A stretch of 64,000 bases of DNA, from NCBI RefSeq assembly GCF_014694375.1, contig NZ_JAAUWW010000002.1, forward strand, positions 124,001-188,000. Reading direction: 5' to 3'. The notes under the pieces are model-generated. The model did no database searches. It had not been told where the DNA came from and saw only the letters and a program-made list of their open reading frames with translations. Shown piece after piece: positions 1 through 8,353 of the stretch. A program made the position numbers and the translations under genes. Each line of letters begins with the position of its first letter. The stretch's first letter is position 1. The DNA is from Vibrio sp. S17_S38 (lineage in GTDB: Bacteria; Pseudomonadota; Gammaproteobacteria; Enterobacterales; Vibrionaceae).

Positions 1-1533
1 GTACGCCATCATACGTTTCATTTCAGGTGAGTAATCCACTTCAATTAATGCTGGGTAAAACTTGCGAACCAGTTCAGCCACCGCCGAGCCCACACCGCCT
101 ACATCCATTTCAAGATGCACCACGTTGTATTTTTTGGTGATGTCTTCAATGGCAAGCGCTTGCGCTTCGTAGCTGGCTCCTTTTAAGCGGATACGTTCCA
201 GAAAGCGAAACACGCCCCCCTTGCGAATAGGCTTTAGAGCCACAATCAGCCCTGCATCATCCGAGCCTTCCCCTTGACCGCCACCGCGAGGATCGTAACC
301 GACGAGAACATCACGCCGTCCAACCGGGTGCAGGTTGTCTAATTCAACATCTTTCCATAATGAGGTATCGGTTTTACACATCAACAGTGCTTTGATGCTA
401 AAGAACGAGGTCGCGTCATCGAGGAACACGCAGCGCAGAAGGTTATTAAATACCGATTTATCAGGGTATTTACGGTGCAGCTTATCCAGGTTAAAGAAGT
501 TCGCGCCGCCGGCTATTGCATCATCAACCGTGATCACCTGACGGAAAATACCGTCCACACCCATCGAACCGTTTTTAAGTCCTTTATGGCTGACATCAAT
601 GCCGTGCTCTTTTAAGCCTGACCACTTTGGATAGGCTTCATGGGCGGTGCTTGATGGCGTGGATAAATAGGTCGTTCGGTATTGCGCTTGAATGGACATG
701 CCGCCGGCAAAGTCATCCAGCTCTTTAAACTTGGGTATCCAAAACACTTCATCAAAATACAGATGACCATTAAAGCCTTGGCTGGTTCGAGCGTTAGTGG
801 AGAGGAAGTTTAAGCAAGCGCCATTGGAGAGCCACAGCTCGTCCTTACCCTTTAACTCCACATCCCCAATTTCAAGCGCAAAGCGGCGAATGTAGTTTTT
901 GAATATTTCACTTTGCTTGCGTGAAGCCGATAGAAATATTTGGTTATCGCCATTGAGTATCGCGTCTTCAAATGCCTCAAACGCAAAGTAATAGGTCAAA
1001 CCAATCTGGCGAGACTTTAGGTAAAATCTAAATTCATTAATGTCATTATTTTGCTTATGACCATGAATGTCTTTTTGATATTGAAAGAACGTTTTCTCTC
1101 GAAAATCGCGCAGCATTTCAGCAGTAATACCGGAGATGTCATTTTTCTTTTTATTGGATGGGCGTCCTCGTCTACTTTTCTCGCCTGCCCCTGATTGATG
1201 AGTCCCTCTGCTGGATTTCTCTTGTTTTTTGATCGCCTCATCGCGTGTGTGTTTTTCATCAAGCAGCAACTTTAATTCTTGTAGCTGCGACTCATGTTTT
1301 TGGTCAATCCACAGCAAATAGGCAATGCGCTGTCTCATCATTAATTCAACCGGCGCATCATCGCGCATGACCTTCCAACCGAATTTTGAGATCCACTGCT
1401 GAACCGTTCGTGTGGCCACATTGAGCTTTTCGGCAATTTCCGCCGGTTTGTACTGACGTAAGTAATAGCCCAGCGCGTAAGTTTGCGCACTGGTGTAGAG
1501 AGGTTCATCAATTGGTTGGCATTCATCATTCAT
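1..1533 (-). CDS. Phage terminase large subunit (P2 gpP-like), partial at the window edge
   Basis: ATPase/nuclease that packages DNA into the capsid. An uninterrupted leftward frame of 511 codons runs from the ATG at 1533 to base 1, so the C-terminus (roughly 80 residues by comparison with P2 gpP) is outside the window. An N-terminal helix-turn-helix (about residues 30-50, PAEIAEKLNVATRTVQQW) precedes a Walker A-like SRQIG motif near residue 173, an acidic YFDE motif near 258 and a GYDPRGGG nuclease motif near 411, all arranged as in the P2 family. It is transcribed away from the scaffold/capsid genes, as P is from O-N in P2. The portal gene should lie to the left. Confidence 0.93.
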   Translation of the reverse strand, partial: MNDECQPIDEPLYTSAQTYALGYYLRQYKPAEIAEKLNVATRTVQQWISKFGWKVMRDDAPVELMMRQRIAYLLWIDQKHESQLQELKLLLDEKHTRDEAIKKQEKSSRGTHQSGAGEKSRRGRPSNKKKNDISGITAEMLRDFREKTFFQYQKDIHGHKQNNDINEFRFYLKSRQIGLTYYFAFEAFEDAILNGDNQIFLSASRKQSEIFKNYIRRFALEIGDVELKGKDELWLSNGACLNFLSTNARTSQGFNGHLYFDEVFWIPKFKELDDFAGGMSIQAQYRTTYLSTPSSTAHEAYPKWSGLKEHGIDVSHKGLKNGSMGVDGIFRQVITVDDAIAGGANFFNLDKLHRKYPDKSVFNNLLRCVFLDDATSFFSIKALLMCKTDTSLWKDVELDNLHPVGRRDVLVGYDPRGGGQGEGSDDAGLIVALKPIRKGGVFRFLERIRLKGASYEAQALAIEDITKKYNVVHLEMDVGGVGSAVAELVRKFYPALIEVDYSPEMKRMMAY

Positions 1534-1666
1534 GCTAGCAGTGTGCAATAAGCCTTGTTTTTCCTCAGCTTATCAACGTTCTAGATTTAGGTTTTAGGAT
1601 CGAGATGAATATAAAAGGCCTGTGGTTTTCGCTAAATTAAACTCAGAAATCACAAGAGGCAAACCC

Positions 1667-2509
1667 ATGTTTCAATCCGAACCTATTTGCGTATTAACGG
1701 CTGGTGCCACCATTGATGGTCGTTTTATTGATCAACAAGTTATTGATGATATGGCCGAACTTTACGACCCAAAAAACTACAACGCTCGCATTAATCCCGA
1801 GCATTTTCGATACGCCCCTAAATACGGTTCAGTGTTATCGGTTGAGAAACGTGACAACCAACTTTTTGCGGTGCTAAAGCCTAATTCTTTATTACTCAAA
1901 ACCATTGAAGACGGTCAGCTTTTGCATACTTCTTGTGAGATTGAAGGGAATTATCAAAACACCGGGCGTAGTTATTTAACCGGGCTTGCGTTAACTGATG
2001 AACCTGCATCCATGGGTACGACTGAAATGCACTTATCGGCAAGCGCTCAAAGCATCAGTAAAAGCCGTGAGTATTTCAGCTCTGGCGCGACATTGAGCAT
2101 TGATAACTGGACAGCTCAAGACGAGCCAAACCAGGAACAAGAAGACCGCAATTTATTAAGCCGGTTAAAACGATTACTGAGTATCAAACCTGATACTCAA
2201 ACCAAAGAACACGAAAAAGAGGACATTGAAATGAACGAAGAAACGAAGGCGATGTTTGCAGCGCAAAAAGAACAAACTGACGCGCTGACTTCTGCGGTTA
2301 CATTACTCACGGCTGCAGTCACTGAATTAAAACCTCAAGAACCCGAAACACCGCCAGTCGATAAACCGGAAGGCGACACTACCGAGCTCAGCGCTAAAGT
2401 GGACGACCTCTCCACCAAGTTCGACACGCTGACTGAAAAGTTAAGCAAAATCACCGATGAGCAAGAACGTGATCCTGCTGGCGGTGGCAATGAACCGAGC
2501 TATTTATAA
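1667..2509 (+). CDS. Capsid scaffolding protein/protease (P2 gpO family)
   Basis: Internal scaffold that shapes the prohead and, in P2, cleaves itself and the capsid protein. 280 residues. The N-terminal 150 residues carry the GpO pattern (GATIDGRFIDQQ, YNARINPEHFR, ENTLLHTSCEIE-type core, LTGLALTDEPASMGT), followed by a hydrophilic coiled-coil tail. I start at the ATG at 1667 because AGAGG at 1655-1659 is well spaced before it; the frame is open upstream to a GTG at 1622, but those residues do not look like the family. First gene of the rightward head operon, directly before the capsid gene. Confidence 0.9.
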   Translation: MFQSEPICVLTAGATIDGRFIDQQVIDDMAELYDPKNYNARINPEHFRYAPKYGSVLSVEKRDNQLFAVLKPNSLLLKTIEDGQLLHTSCEIEGNYQNTGRSYLTGLALTDEPASMGTTEMHLSASAQSISKSREYFSSGATLSIDNWTAQDEPNQEQEDRNLLSRLKRLLSIKPDTQTKEHEKEDIEMNEETKAMFAAQKEQTDALTSAVTLLTAAVTELKPQEPETPPVDKPEGDTTELSAKVDDLSTKFDTLTEKLSKITDEQERDPAGGGNEPSYL

Positions 2510-2553
2510 GCCTCGTTTCTCTTAAATCCATTTTCAATCTTTAAGGTATTTCC

Positions 2554-3642
2554 ATGCAAGAAGCCACTAAAAAAGTCGTTGCGCTTTATGCCACCGCCGT
2601 TGCCAAACAAAATGGCGTGAGCGATGCGACAGAGAAATTTAATGTCACACCGGCTGCTACTCAAAAAATCATTGCTGCCATTCGTGAAAGCAATTGGTTC
2701 TTAAAGAAAATCAATATTCTGAGCGTTATTAACCAAAAAGGTGAAGCGTTAGGGCTTGGCGTTACAGGCATGATCGCCAGTCGCACCAATACCAGCGAAG
2801 GTAAAGAGCGTAAATCCAAGTCTGTGTACGACATGAAGCCGATGCCTTATATGTGTGAACAAACTAACTTTGATTCCCATATTCGTTACGCTCAGTTAGA
2901 TGCGTTCGCGCACTTGAAAAACTTTAACAAGATCATCTCAGACCAAACCCGTGAGCAGATTGACGCCAACAAAATCACCATTGGTTTTTATGGCACATCA
3001 TGTGCAGCAGATACGGACTCTGCCGCTAATCCAAATGGTGAAGATGTGAATAAAGGTTGGTTCCAGGCCATTCGTGATAACAACGCCGATGGCATGTTAT
3101 CGGAAGGCGCGGTACCGGGCGAAATTCGTATCGGTGAAGGTGAACCACTAGTCGATGATGGTACGAATACGGGCACCTTTACTGGCGCAGGCTTGGGTGA
3201 TTTTATCAACCTTGATTTGGCGGTGATGAACGTGAAAGGTTTGCTGGGTGATACCTGTATCAATGCCCCTGATTTAGTCGCGATTATTGGCTCTGACTTA
3301 TTGTCGTACGACAAAGCCAAGTTCTACGCCGCGAATGGTAATACGCCAAGCGAAAAGTCACGTATTGAAGACATGCAAGTGATTGGCACTTATGGCGGTC
3401 TGCCTGCGGTTTCAGTACCAGGCTTCCCATCAACCGGCATTTTAGTTACCAGCTACAGCAACCTATCGATTTACATTCAAGAAGGCTCTGTTCGTCGTTC
3501 GGCGGCTACCAAAAATGACAAACTGGATCAGCTGGAAAGCTTTGAATCAATGAACATGGCGTATGTGGTTGAGCACCTTGAAAAAGCGGCGGCCATTGAG
3601 TTTGCTAACGTTAAATTATGGATTGGCGGTGAATGGGTATAG
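2554..3642 (+). CDS. Major capsid protein (P2 gpN family)
   Basis: Builds the icosahedral head. 362 residues, close to the P2 gpN length. Family features visible include the N-terminal VTPAATQKIIAAIRES and FLKKINILSV segments, the central DQTREQIDANKITIGFYGTS, and the C-terminal NDKLDQLESFESMNMAYVVE block. It follows the scaffold gene by 44 bases. In P2 the next gene is the small terminase subunit M, but here 138 non-coding bases follow and then the head-completion gene. Confidence 0.93.
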   Translation: MQEATKKVVALYATAVAKQNGVSDATEKFNVTPAATQKIIAAIRESNWFLKKINILSVINQKGEALGLGVTGMIASRTNTSEGKERKSKSVYDMKPMPYMCEQTNFDSHIRYAQLDAFAHLKNFNKIISDQTREQIDANKITIGFYGTSCAADTDSAANPNGEDVNKGWFQAIRDNNADGMLSEGAVPGEIRIGEGEPLVDDGTNTGTFTGAGLGDFINLDLAVMNVKGLLGDTCINAPDLVAIIGSDLLSYDKAKFYAANGNTPSEKSRIEDMQVIGTYGGLPAVSVPGFPSTGILVTSYSNLSIYIQEGSVRRSAATKNDKLDQLESFESMNMAYVVEHLEKAAAIEFANVKLWIGGEWV

Positions 3643-3780
3643 CCCTGTCGCTGGCTTAATAACGTAAAAAGAACAACCCCTCAGTAGGCTATCAATTGTT
3701 TATCAAAGCCGGCAACGCGCCGTGAATTGAGAAACAAGTGTTTAGCCTGCTCCCCATCACTTTTATAGGGAACGAATATT
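3643..3780. other. Non-coding gap where P2 carries the small terminase gene
   Basis: 138 bases between the capsid and head-completion genes with no credible reading frame. In P2-type heads gpM is encoded exactly here. The family member is found instead at 7004-7948. The gap ends with a GGGA ribosome-binding-site-like segment before the GTG at 3781. Confidence 0.6.
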
Positions 3781-4236
3781 GTGAGCATGCAATTTGTTGG
3801 CAACAAAGATGACATCTATGACTCAACCCTGCCAGCCACAGCGCAATACCCTGAGCTGACCGTCGCAGAGTTTCAGTCTCTGTTTCATTTTCTTAGTAAT
3901 GAGACAGAGGCAGGTATTTTGCACCAAACCACGATCGCGCGAGTCACGGTGAACCGAGAGCTGCTTGATGTGTTTGCGGCCACCGTCACGCTCGATGAAT
4001 TTTCTCTTGAGCAGTTTGGTGACACAAGCACCGGCACCACGCTTTATAAACAAGCGGTGTTTTCATTGGCCGCCAATTTCATTATTGGTAATCAACTCAG
4101 TACCAACGCCACGAGTGATGCCAGCGATAGACAAGAAGCGCTGCAACAAAAAGCGGAGAACTGTCTCGTGCAATACCGACGCGCGATGGATTTACTCGGC
4201 AATGGGGTTGAAACCTATTGTTTTGAAGTGGTGTGA
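3781..4236 (+). CDS. Head completion/stabilisation protein (P2 gpL family)
   Basis: Caps the filled head so that DNA is retained and the tail can attach. 151 residues. The pattern ITVAEF..L..., then VNRELLDVF, then LYKQAVFSLAANFII and RQEALQQKAENCLVQYRRAMD matches gpL (short N-terminal ladder, then a helical body). The start is GTG at 3781 with GGGA upstream; an ATG two codons downstream is possible. The next gene begins 9 bases after the stop. Confidence 0.8.
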   Translation: MSMQFVGNKDDIYDSTLPATAQYPELTVAEFQSLFHFLSNETEAGILHQTTIARVTVNRELLDVFAATVTLDEFSLEQFGDTSTGTTLYKQAVFSLAANFIIGNQLSTNATSDASDRQEALQQKAENCLVQYRRAMDLLGNGVETYCFEVV

Positions 4237-4245
4237 GGCTCTGAT

Positions 4246-4713
4246 ATGAAAGCATTGCAAAGTTTAACCACGCTTTTTACAAAACAAGTGACCGATGCCG
4301 GCAACTTAGAGGTGTGGGCCGAAGATGGTGAATTGAAATGCACGCAAGGCAATAGCGTAGATGGCTTTGATATTGCGTACACCGTCATTATCGCCATGAG
4401 CAGCGTTGATGTGCAGCCTCATATTCTGATGATGCACCTGGTCAACTGGCTCAACCAATACGACATTGATCGCGCTGAAAAAGGACTCGAATCACCTTCA
4501 TTTGCGGTGCAGTTACTGGATAAGGGTTTGTGTGACATCAAGCTCACGGTCGACATTCAAGAAAGTTATGAACTGGAAGAAAATGACAGCGGTAACTGGT
4601 TACAAGCGGACACTCGCTTTGAATGTATCAGCGCCTTTCAAAAAGCGCCGACAGAACAAACGCTGCCACCGTTTAAATACCTTGCTGGGCCCAATCAGGT
4701 TATCCACTTATGA
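4246..4713 (+). CDS. Tail completion protein R-like (P2 gpR)
   Basis: Terminates the tail tube and joins it to the head in P2. 155 residues. Recognisable by MKALQSLTTLFTK, GFDIAYTVIIAM, the MMHLVNWLNQY segment and a beta-rich centre (CDIKLTVDIQESYEL), which parallels gpR (phage tail protein R family). It overlaps the next gene by 4 bases (ATGA-type coupling at 4710-4713), as expected for the adjacent R-S pair of P2. Confidence 0.78.
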   Translation: MKALQSLTTLFTKQVTDAGNLEVWAEDGELKCTQGNSVDGFDIAYTVIIAMSSVDVQPHILMMHLVNWLNQYDIDRAEKGLESPSFAVQLLDKGLCDIKLTVDIQESYELEENDSGNWLQADTRFECISAFQKAPTEQTLPPFKYLAGPNQVIHL

Positions 4714-5246
4714 GCATTGATAACCGAACGTTTAACAACCCTGACCAACTGACTCGGGCGTTACATTCTCTGATCATGACCGATGCGGAAAAGTTGCAAT
4801 TAAACAAAAAACTCGCTAACCGTACTCGTCAATATTTTAGAGAGCAAATTCGCGCTCAACGTGACATCGATGACAAGCCGTACCAAGGCCGCAAGAAACG
4901 AAAAATCACCTTAGACAGCAAAACCAAGCAAGCCAAAAATAATAAAAACATGCTGACAGGTTTTAGCCGGTCGTTAAAAACTGAAATTAATAATCAGAGC
5001 TTTGCCGTCGGAATTGCAGGTGTCGCGGGCAATATGGCAAGGGAACACAATGAAGGCTTAGGGATCTCGTTCACCACTCGCGTCAATGGCTTTTACAACG
5101 CTAAAACCAATCGTTGGGAAAGCGGCACTAGTGTCGAAAATAATTACAAGATGACCAAGCGAACCTTCATCGGTTGGACGCCAAGATTAGAAAAAGAGCT
5201 GCTCGCCATGGTGGCGGAAAACGTTGTCAATGGCGCGAAAGATTAA
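4710..5246 (+). CDS. Tail completion protein S / virion morphogenesis protein (P2 gpS, Mu gpG family)
   Basis: 178 residues, strongly basic. The first 60 residues carry the typical LNKKLANRTRQYFREQIRAQRDIDDKPYQGR pattern seen in pieces here (RTRQYFREQI, DDKPYQGRKKRK), and the C-terminus has the family's RTFIGWTP..EKELLAMV signature. Family members are known as P2 gpS and Mu gpG and define tail length or head-tail joining. Translationally coupled to gpR. It is the last gene of clearly P2-type character before the Mu-type tail genes. Confidence 0.8.
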   Translation: MSIDNRTFNNPDQLTRALHSLIMTDAEKLQLNKKLANRTRQYFREQIRAQRDIDDKPYQGRKKRKITLDSKTKQAKNNKNMLTGFSRSLKTEINNQSFAVGIAGVAGNMAREHNEGLGISFTTRVNGFYNAKTNRWESGTSVENNYKMTKRTFIGWTPRLEKELLAMVAENVVNGAKD

Positions 5247-5282
5247 CGCCAACCACGACCACTCAAAGCATGGGAGAAAAGC

Positions 5283-5486
5283 ATGCGTGAAATAATGATC
5301 AAACCAAAAGGTGCATTGCTTGTTCGCGATCCGGTGACACGAGCGCCCCTGAAAAAGCAAGGTGAAACCAAACCTCGTAATACGTATTGGCTACGCCGAA
5401 TTCAAGATGGCTCGTGTGAGCTTATCACCAAACGACCAACGACTGCCGCCAAGGTGAACGTCGACACGAAAAAGGATAACGCATGA
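5283..5486 (+). CDS. DUF2635 small phage protein (Mu gp38-like)
   Basis: 67 residues with the DUF2635 hallmarks: an N-terminal KPKGALLVRDPVTRAPL stretch and a central YWLRRIQDGSCEL segment. In Mu-like phages this small protein is encoded immediately before the tail sheath gene, as here, where its stop overlaps the sheath start by 4 bases. The molecular function is not established. It marks the switch from P2-like to Mu-like tail genes. Confidence 0.75.
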   Translation: MREIMIKPKGALLVRDPVTRAPLKKQGETKPRNTYWLRRIQDGSCELITKRPTTAAKVNVDTKKDNA

Positions 5487-6616
5487 GTATCAGCTTTTCA
5501 GAAGTACCGAGTAATGCTCGCGTACCAGGCGTCTACATTGAAATTGATAATAGCCTCGCCAATAGCGCGCAAGCTCAACAATTGGTGCTTATCATTGGCA
5601 ATGCCATTGAAGGCGCAACTGTATCGCCTAACAAGGTCGTACTTTGCTTGAATAAGGACTCAGCCTTAGCGCAATTTGGTGATTCTGATGTGACCAAAAT
5701 GGTGACCTGGTTTACCAAGCAAGACGAAACTTTGCCGATTTACGCGGTCAGTGTCGCCGATGCGGATTTGATGAGCGCGCTAGCCTCGTTAGGGGATACG
5801 CAATACCACCACATTGTGTGTGCGCTCAATGATGAAACCAGTATTCGAGATTTAAGTGAGTTTTTAGACGCTCGCTATAACGCCATGGAAATGATCCCTG
5901 GTATCGCCTACCTGCCCAAACAAGGGACTCACGCTGAACTGGTGACCTTTGGCGCAACCTGTAATTCCCCCTTAATTAGCTTTATGCCGATTAACGCATT
6001 AGGTGATTCAAGCAATAAGGCCATCAGTGAAGCCGAAGCCGTTGCAGCTTGGGCGGGACAAATCGCGCCATCACTGGCCACTGACCCATGTCGCCCCCTT
6101 CAAACCTTAAAAATGAATGGGGTGTATTCCATTGCGGACAGTGAGTTTGATTGGACGGAGCGCAACTTATTGCTGCATGAAGGTATCGGAACTTACACCG
6201 TCACCAGTACCGGCGAAGTCTTAATTGAAAGACCGGTGACCGCTTACACCGAAAATGCGGCTGGCGTTGCTGATGACAGTTATCTTGATGTGATGACGCC
6301 AGCAACCGCAATGTACTTTCGTGAGAAACAGCGCTCATTGATTTTAAGTAAATACAGTCGCCATAAACTGGCCAAAGATGGAACCAGTTTTGCCGGCGGT
6401 CAAGCCATTGTTACGCCAAGCATCATTGCTGGCGAATTGCTGTCACTTTATAAAACGCTCGAGCGTGATGGCATTGTGCAAGATTTTGAAGGGTATAAAA
6501 AATCGCTGGCGGTTGAGCTCGATGCCACCGATAAGACGCGTATTAATTATCTCGACAGTCCTCAGTTCGTGAACGGTTTGATTATCGTTGCGGGCAAAAT
6601 TCAATTTAGAAAATAA
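5483..6616 (+). CDS. Contractile tail sheath protein (Mu gpL-like)
   Basis: Forms the contractile outer tube. 377 residues, somewhat shorter than Mu gpL. The N-terminus SISFSEVPSNARVPGVYIE is the Mu-type sheath signature, followed by a QQLVLIIGNA beta-strand, a DATDKTRINYL segment and the conserved C-terminal FVNGLIIVAGKIQF strand. Coupled to the DUF2635 gene by overlap and followed 11 bases later by the tube gene. This is a myovirus-type tail. Confidence 0.92.
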   Translation: MSISFSEVPSNARVPGVYIEIDNSLANSAQAQQLVLIIGNAIEGATVSPNKVVLCLNKDSALAQFGDSDVTKMVTWFTKQDETLPIYAVSVADADLMSALASLGDTQYHHIVCALNDETSIRDLSEFLDARYNAMEMIPGIAYLPKQGTHAELVTFGATCNSPLISFMPINALGDSSNKAISEAEAVAAWAGQIAPSLATDPCRPLQTLKMNGVYSIADSEFDWTERNLLLHEGIGTYTVTSTGEVLIERPVTAYTENAAGVADDSYLDVMTPATAMYFREKQRSLILSKYSRHKLAKDGTSFAGGQAIVTPSIIAGELLSLYKTLERDGIVQDFEGYKKSLAVELDATDKTRINYLDSPQFVNGLIIVAGKIQFRK

Positions 6617-6627
6617 GGGCATTCATT

Positions 6628-6993
6628 ATGAGTACCACCATTACCAGTCGTGGTTTTTTAGATGCAGGCTCCCTTGGGCGCTTGCCAACCAAAGAAGGGG
6701 CCACCGTTAATTTTGGTGGTGTTAAACGCGAAGCCGTCATGGGTGATGATGGCGTATTAGGGTTTAGCGAAGTCTTCGACGCTGCGCCAAGTATTAAAGC
6801 GACCATCGTGCATGCAAAGACTACCGATGAAACGGCCATTCGTAACTTCACAGGTGAAAACATCACGCTCAATACCAACAGCGGTAAAAGCTACACCTTA
6901 ATGGATGCATGGACCAGTGAAGCACTAGAGCTCACCATCAAAGATGGGCAGCTTGAAGTGATGTTTCTTGGCACTGAATTAATCCCACAATAA
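6628..6993 (+). CDS. Tail tube protein (Mu gpM-type)
   Basis: Inner tube through which DNA passes. 121 residues, the usual size for the Mu tube family. The beta-rich order is a GFLDAGSLGRLPTKEG start, VNFGGVKREAVMGDDGVLGF, SIKATIVHAKTTDETAIRNF, ITLNTNSGKSYTLMDAWTSEAL and a final GQLEVMFLGTEL strand. It follows the sheath directly, the universal sheath-tube order. What comes next is unusual: the small terminase gene instead of the tail assembly chaperone. Confidence 0.88.
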   Translation: MSTTITSRGFLDAGSLGRLPTKEGATVNFGGVKREAVMGDDGVLGFSEVFDAAPSIKATIVHAKTTDETAIRNFTGENITLNTNSGKSYTLMDAWTSEALELTIKDGQLEVMFLGTELIPQ

Positions 6994-7003
6994 GGCGGCC
7001 ACC

Positions 7004-7948
7004 ATGCTCACATTATTGCGAAAACGAAAAATGATGGCCGAACAAAAAGCCATTAGCTCGGCTAAAAGTACGGCAAAAATCACGGTAGCTCAGGCCAAAG
7101 CGAAAGCCGATAAAGCGTTACTCGTTCAGAAACAAGCTGAAGCCGCCAAGCAGAAAGCGCAAGACAACCTTAAGCAAGTGGATGAAACCAATATAGATGA
7201 CATCCAAGCGGCAATTGATTTAGCCGAACAGGCCACCATTGAGACGCAAGAGGCAACTCGTGACGCTCAGGATGCCACGCAAGCACTGAATGATGTTATG
7301 GAGACGGCGGAATACGTTGAAGATTCGCTTAATGATGCGATTGACAAGGCAAAGCAACAAGTCGCCGCGAGTCCGTGGAGCGAAATGCAACACAAGTTAA
7401 AACTGGATTTAGAGTACGCTCGAACGCTCGCTGGCTCTGAAGAAAAAATCCCGTTCAAACTTGAGCTAATTAAAAAGTACAAGCCTCACGTTATGGAACT
7501 TCTGCAGACCCATGAAAACCTTGAAGGGCTTGATGTGATTTGGTGGTGGTATCAATGGCAAATTGATTGTGGCCAGTTCGAAGAATTCCACGATGCGTTT
7601 AAAGCGCTCATATTACGCGGCCTTGAGACGCCTCGTGGATGGAGGTCCAATGGTCAAACGGCTTACTGCGATATTGTATTTCAATACTCACATCAAGCGC
7701 ATAAGGCCAGTAAGCCATGCAACCATCAATATTTAATGGACGCGGTACAAGATTTATTAAGCGGCTCACTTGCCACTAACGCGCCGTTAAAAGTGAAGAT
7801 GTTTCGCCTGGTCGGTGATTGGCTTGAATCTGAAGGCAAACAAGCTGAAGCGCTCGCCTTGTTTGAAAGAGTCATGATGATTGACCCCAAAAATGGTGGT
7901 CGAAAAACAAAAGTAAAAGAACTCAAAGAGGTACTCGGTCATGAGTAA
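7004..7948 (+). CDS. Terminase small subunit (P2 gpM family) with an added N-terminal coiled coil
   Basis: Recognises and cuts phage DNA with the large subunit. 314 residues in two parts. Residues about 10-120 are Ala/Lys/Gln/Asp-rich heptad-like sequence, a probable long coiled coil not present in P2 gpM. Residues about 135-314 follow gpM: IPFKLELIKKYKPHVMELL, then VIWWWYQWQIDCGQFEEFHDA, FKALILRGLETPRGW, and KMFRLVGDWLESEGKQAEAL with ALFERVMMIDPKNGGRK. It sits between tail tube and tail chaperone genes rather than after the capsid gene, and overlaps the next gene by 8 bases. The GpM assignment rests on remembered pattern, not alignment. Confidence 0.75.
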   Translation: MLTLLRKRKMMAEQKAISSAKSTAKITVAQAKAKADKALLVQKQAEAAKQKAQDNLKQVDETNIDDIQAAIDLAEQATIETQEATRDAQDATQALNDVMETAEYVEDSLNDAIDKAKQQVAASPWSEMQHKLKLDLEYARTLAGSEEKIPFKLELIKKYKPHVMELLQTHENLEGLDVIWWWYQWQIDCGQFEEFHDAFKALILRGLETPRGWRSNGQTAYCDIVFQYSHQAHKASKPCNHQYLMDAVQDLLSGSLATNAPLKVKMFRLVGDWLESEGKQAEALALFERVMMIDPKNGGRKTKVKELKEVLGHE

Positions 7949-8210
7949 TATTGTTATCCCAATTAAGCTGGCGGTTCCGATTGAAAAAGATGGGAAAGCG
8001 CTGGCCAGCATTGATATCCGCAAACCTTGCTCTGGTGATTTACGAGGGTTAAACCTGGTTGATGTATGCCAAATGGATTTTGATGCGCACAGTACGCTTT
8101 TATCTCGCATTTCAATTCTTAATGAACGTGATTTGTTGGATATGGATCCGGCGAACTGGGCTCCTCTTCAAACGGAGATCGCCTCTTTTTTCGTGGATAC
8201 GAAACACTAA
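7941..8210 (+). CDS. Tail assembly chaperone, short form (Mu gp41/Phage_TAC_7-like)
   Basis: 89 residues. The beta-rich N-terminus NIVIPIKLAVPIEKDGK and the IDIRKPCSGDLRGLNLVDV segment match the gp41/TAC_7 tail assembly chaperones that coat the tape measure during tail assembly. The gene stands immediately upstream of the frameshift site and the tape measure gene, its expected position. The zero frame stops at 8208-8210, sixteen bases after a TTTTTTC slippery heptamer. Confidence 0.75.
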   Translation: MSNIVIPIKLAVPIEKDGKALASIDIRKPCSGDLRGLNLVDVCQMDFDAHSTLLSRISILNERDLLDMDPANWAPLQTEIASFFVDTKH

Positions 8211-8353
8211 TTGAGCGCGTCGAAGACTTCTATGCCGACATTGCGTTGGTGTTCCATTGGCCGCCAAGTGAAATGGACACCTTCAGCCTAGATGATTTGA
8301 TGCTGTTTCGGGAAGAAGCGCGAGTTCGTCACCAACCACCAGAGCGCACTTAG
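7941..8353 (+). CDS. Tail assembly chaperone, -1 frameshift long form (GpE/E'-like extension)
   Basis: A -1 shift at TTTTTTC (8186-8192) would continue translation to the TAG at 8351-8353. The appended peptide, including RVEDFYADIALVFHWPPSEM and DDLMLFREEARVR, matches the small P2 GpE family, whose E' part is likewise made by a -1 frameshift on a T-rich heptamer. The -1 frame has no good independent start. The pairing of a gp41-like N-terminus with a GpE-like extension fits the mosaic P2/Mu nature of this phage. The shift itself is inferred. Confidence 0.75.
8186..8192 (+). promoter_or_regulatory. -1 ribosomal frameshift slippery heptamer
   Basis: T TTT TTC in the zero frame of the chaperone gene fits X XXY YYZ exactly. 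The -1 frame downstream is open for 53 codons and encodes a recognised tail protein segment. Confidence 0.75.

Noticed and set aside
335..541. Rightward open frame inside the terminase gene
   Set aside because: It lies wholly opposite the terminase large subunit, has no ribosome-binding site and no recognisable sequence.
1622..1666. GTG-initiated N-terminal extension of the scaffold protein
   Set aside because: The internal ATG at 1667 has a good ribosome-binding site and begins at the family's usual point.
2988..3320. Leftward 110-codon frame inside the capsid gene
   Set aside because: Antisense to an intact major capsid gene with a composition typical of a shadow frame.
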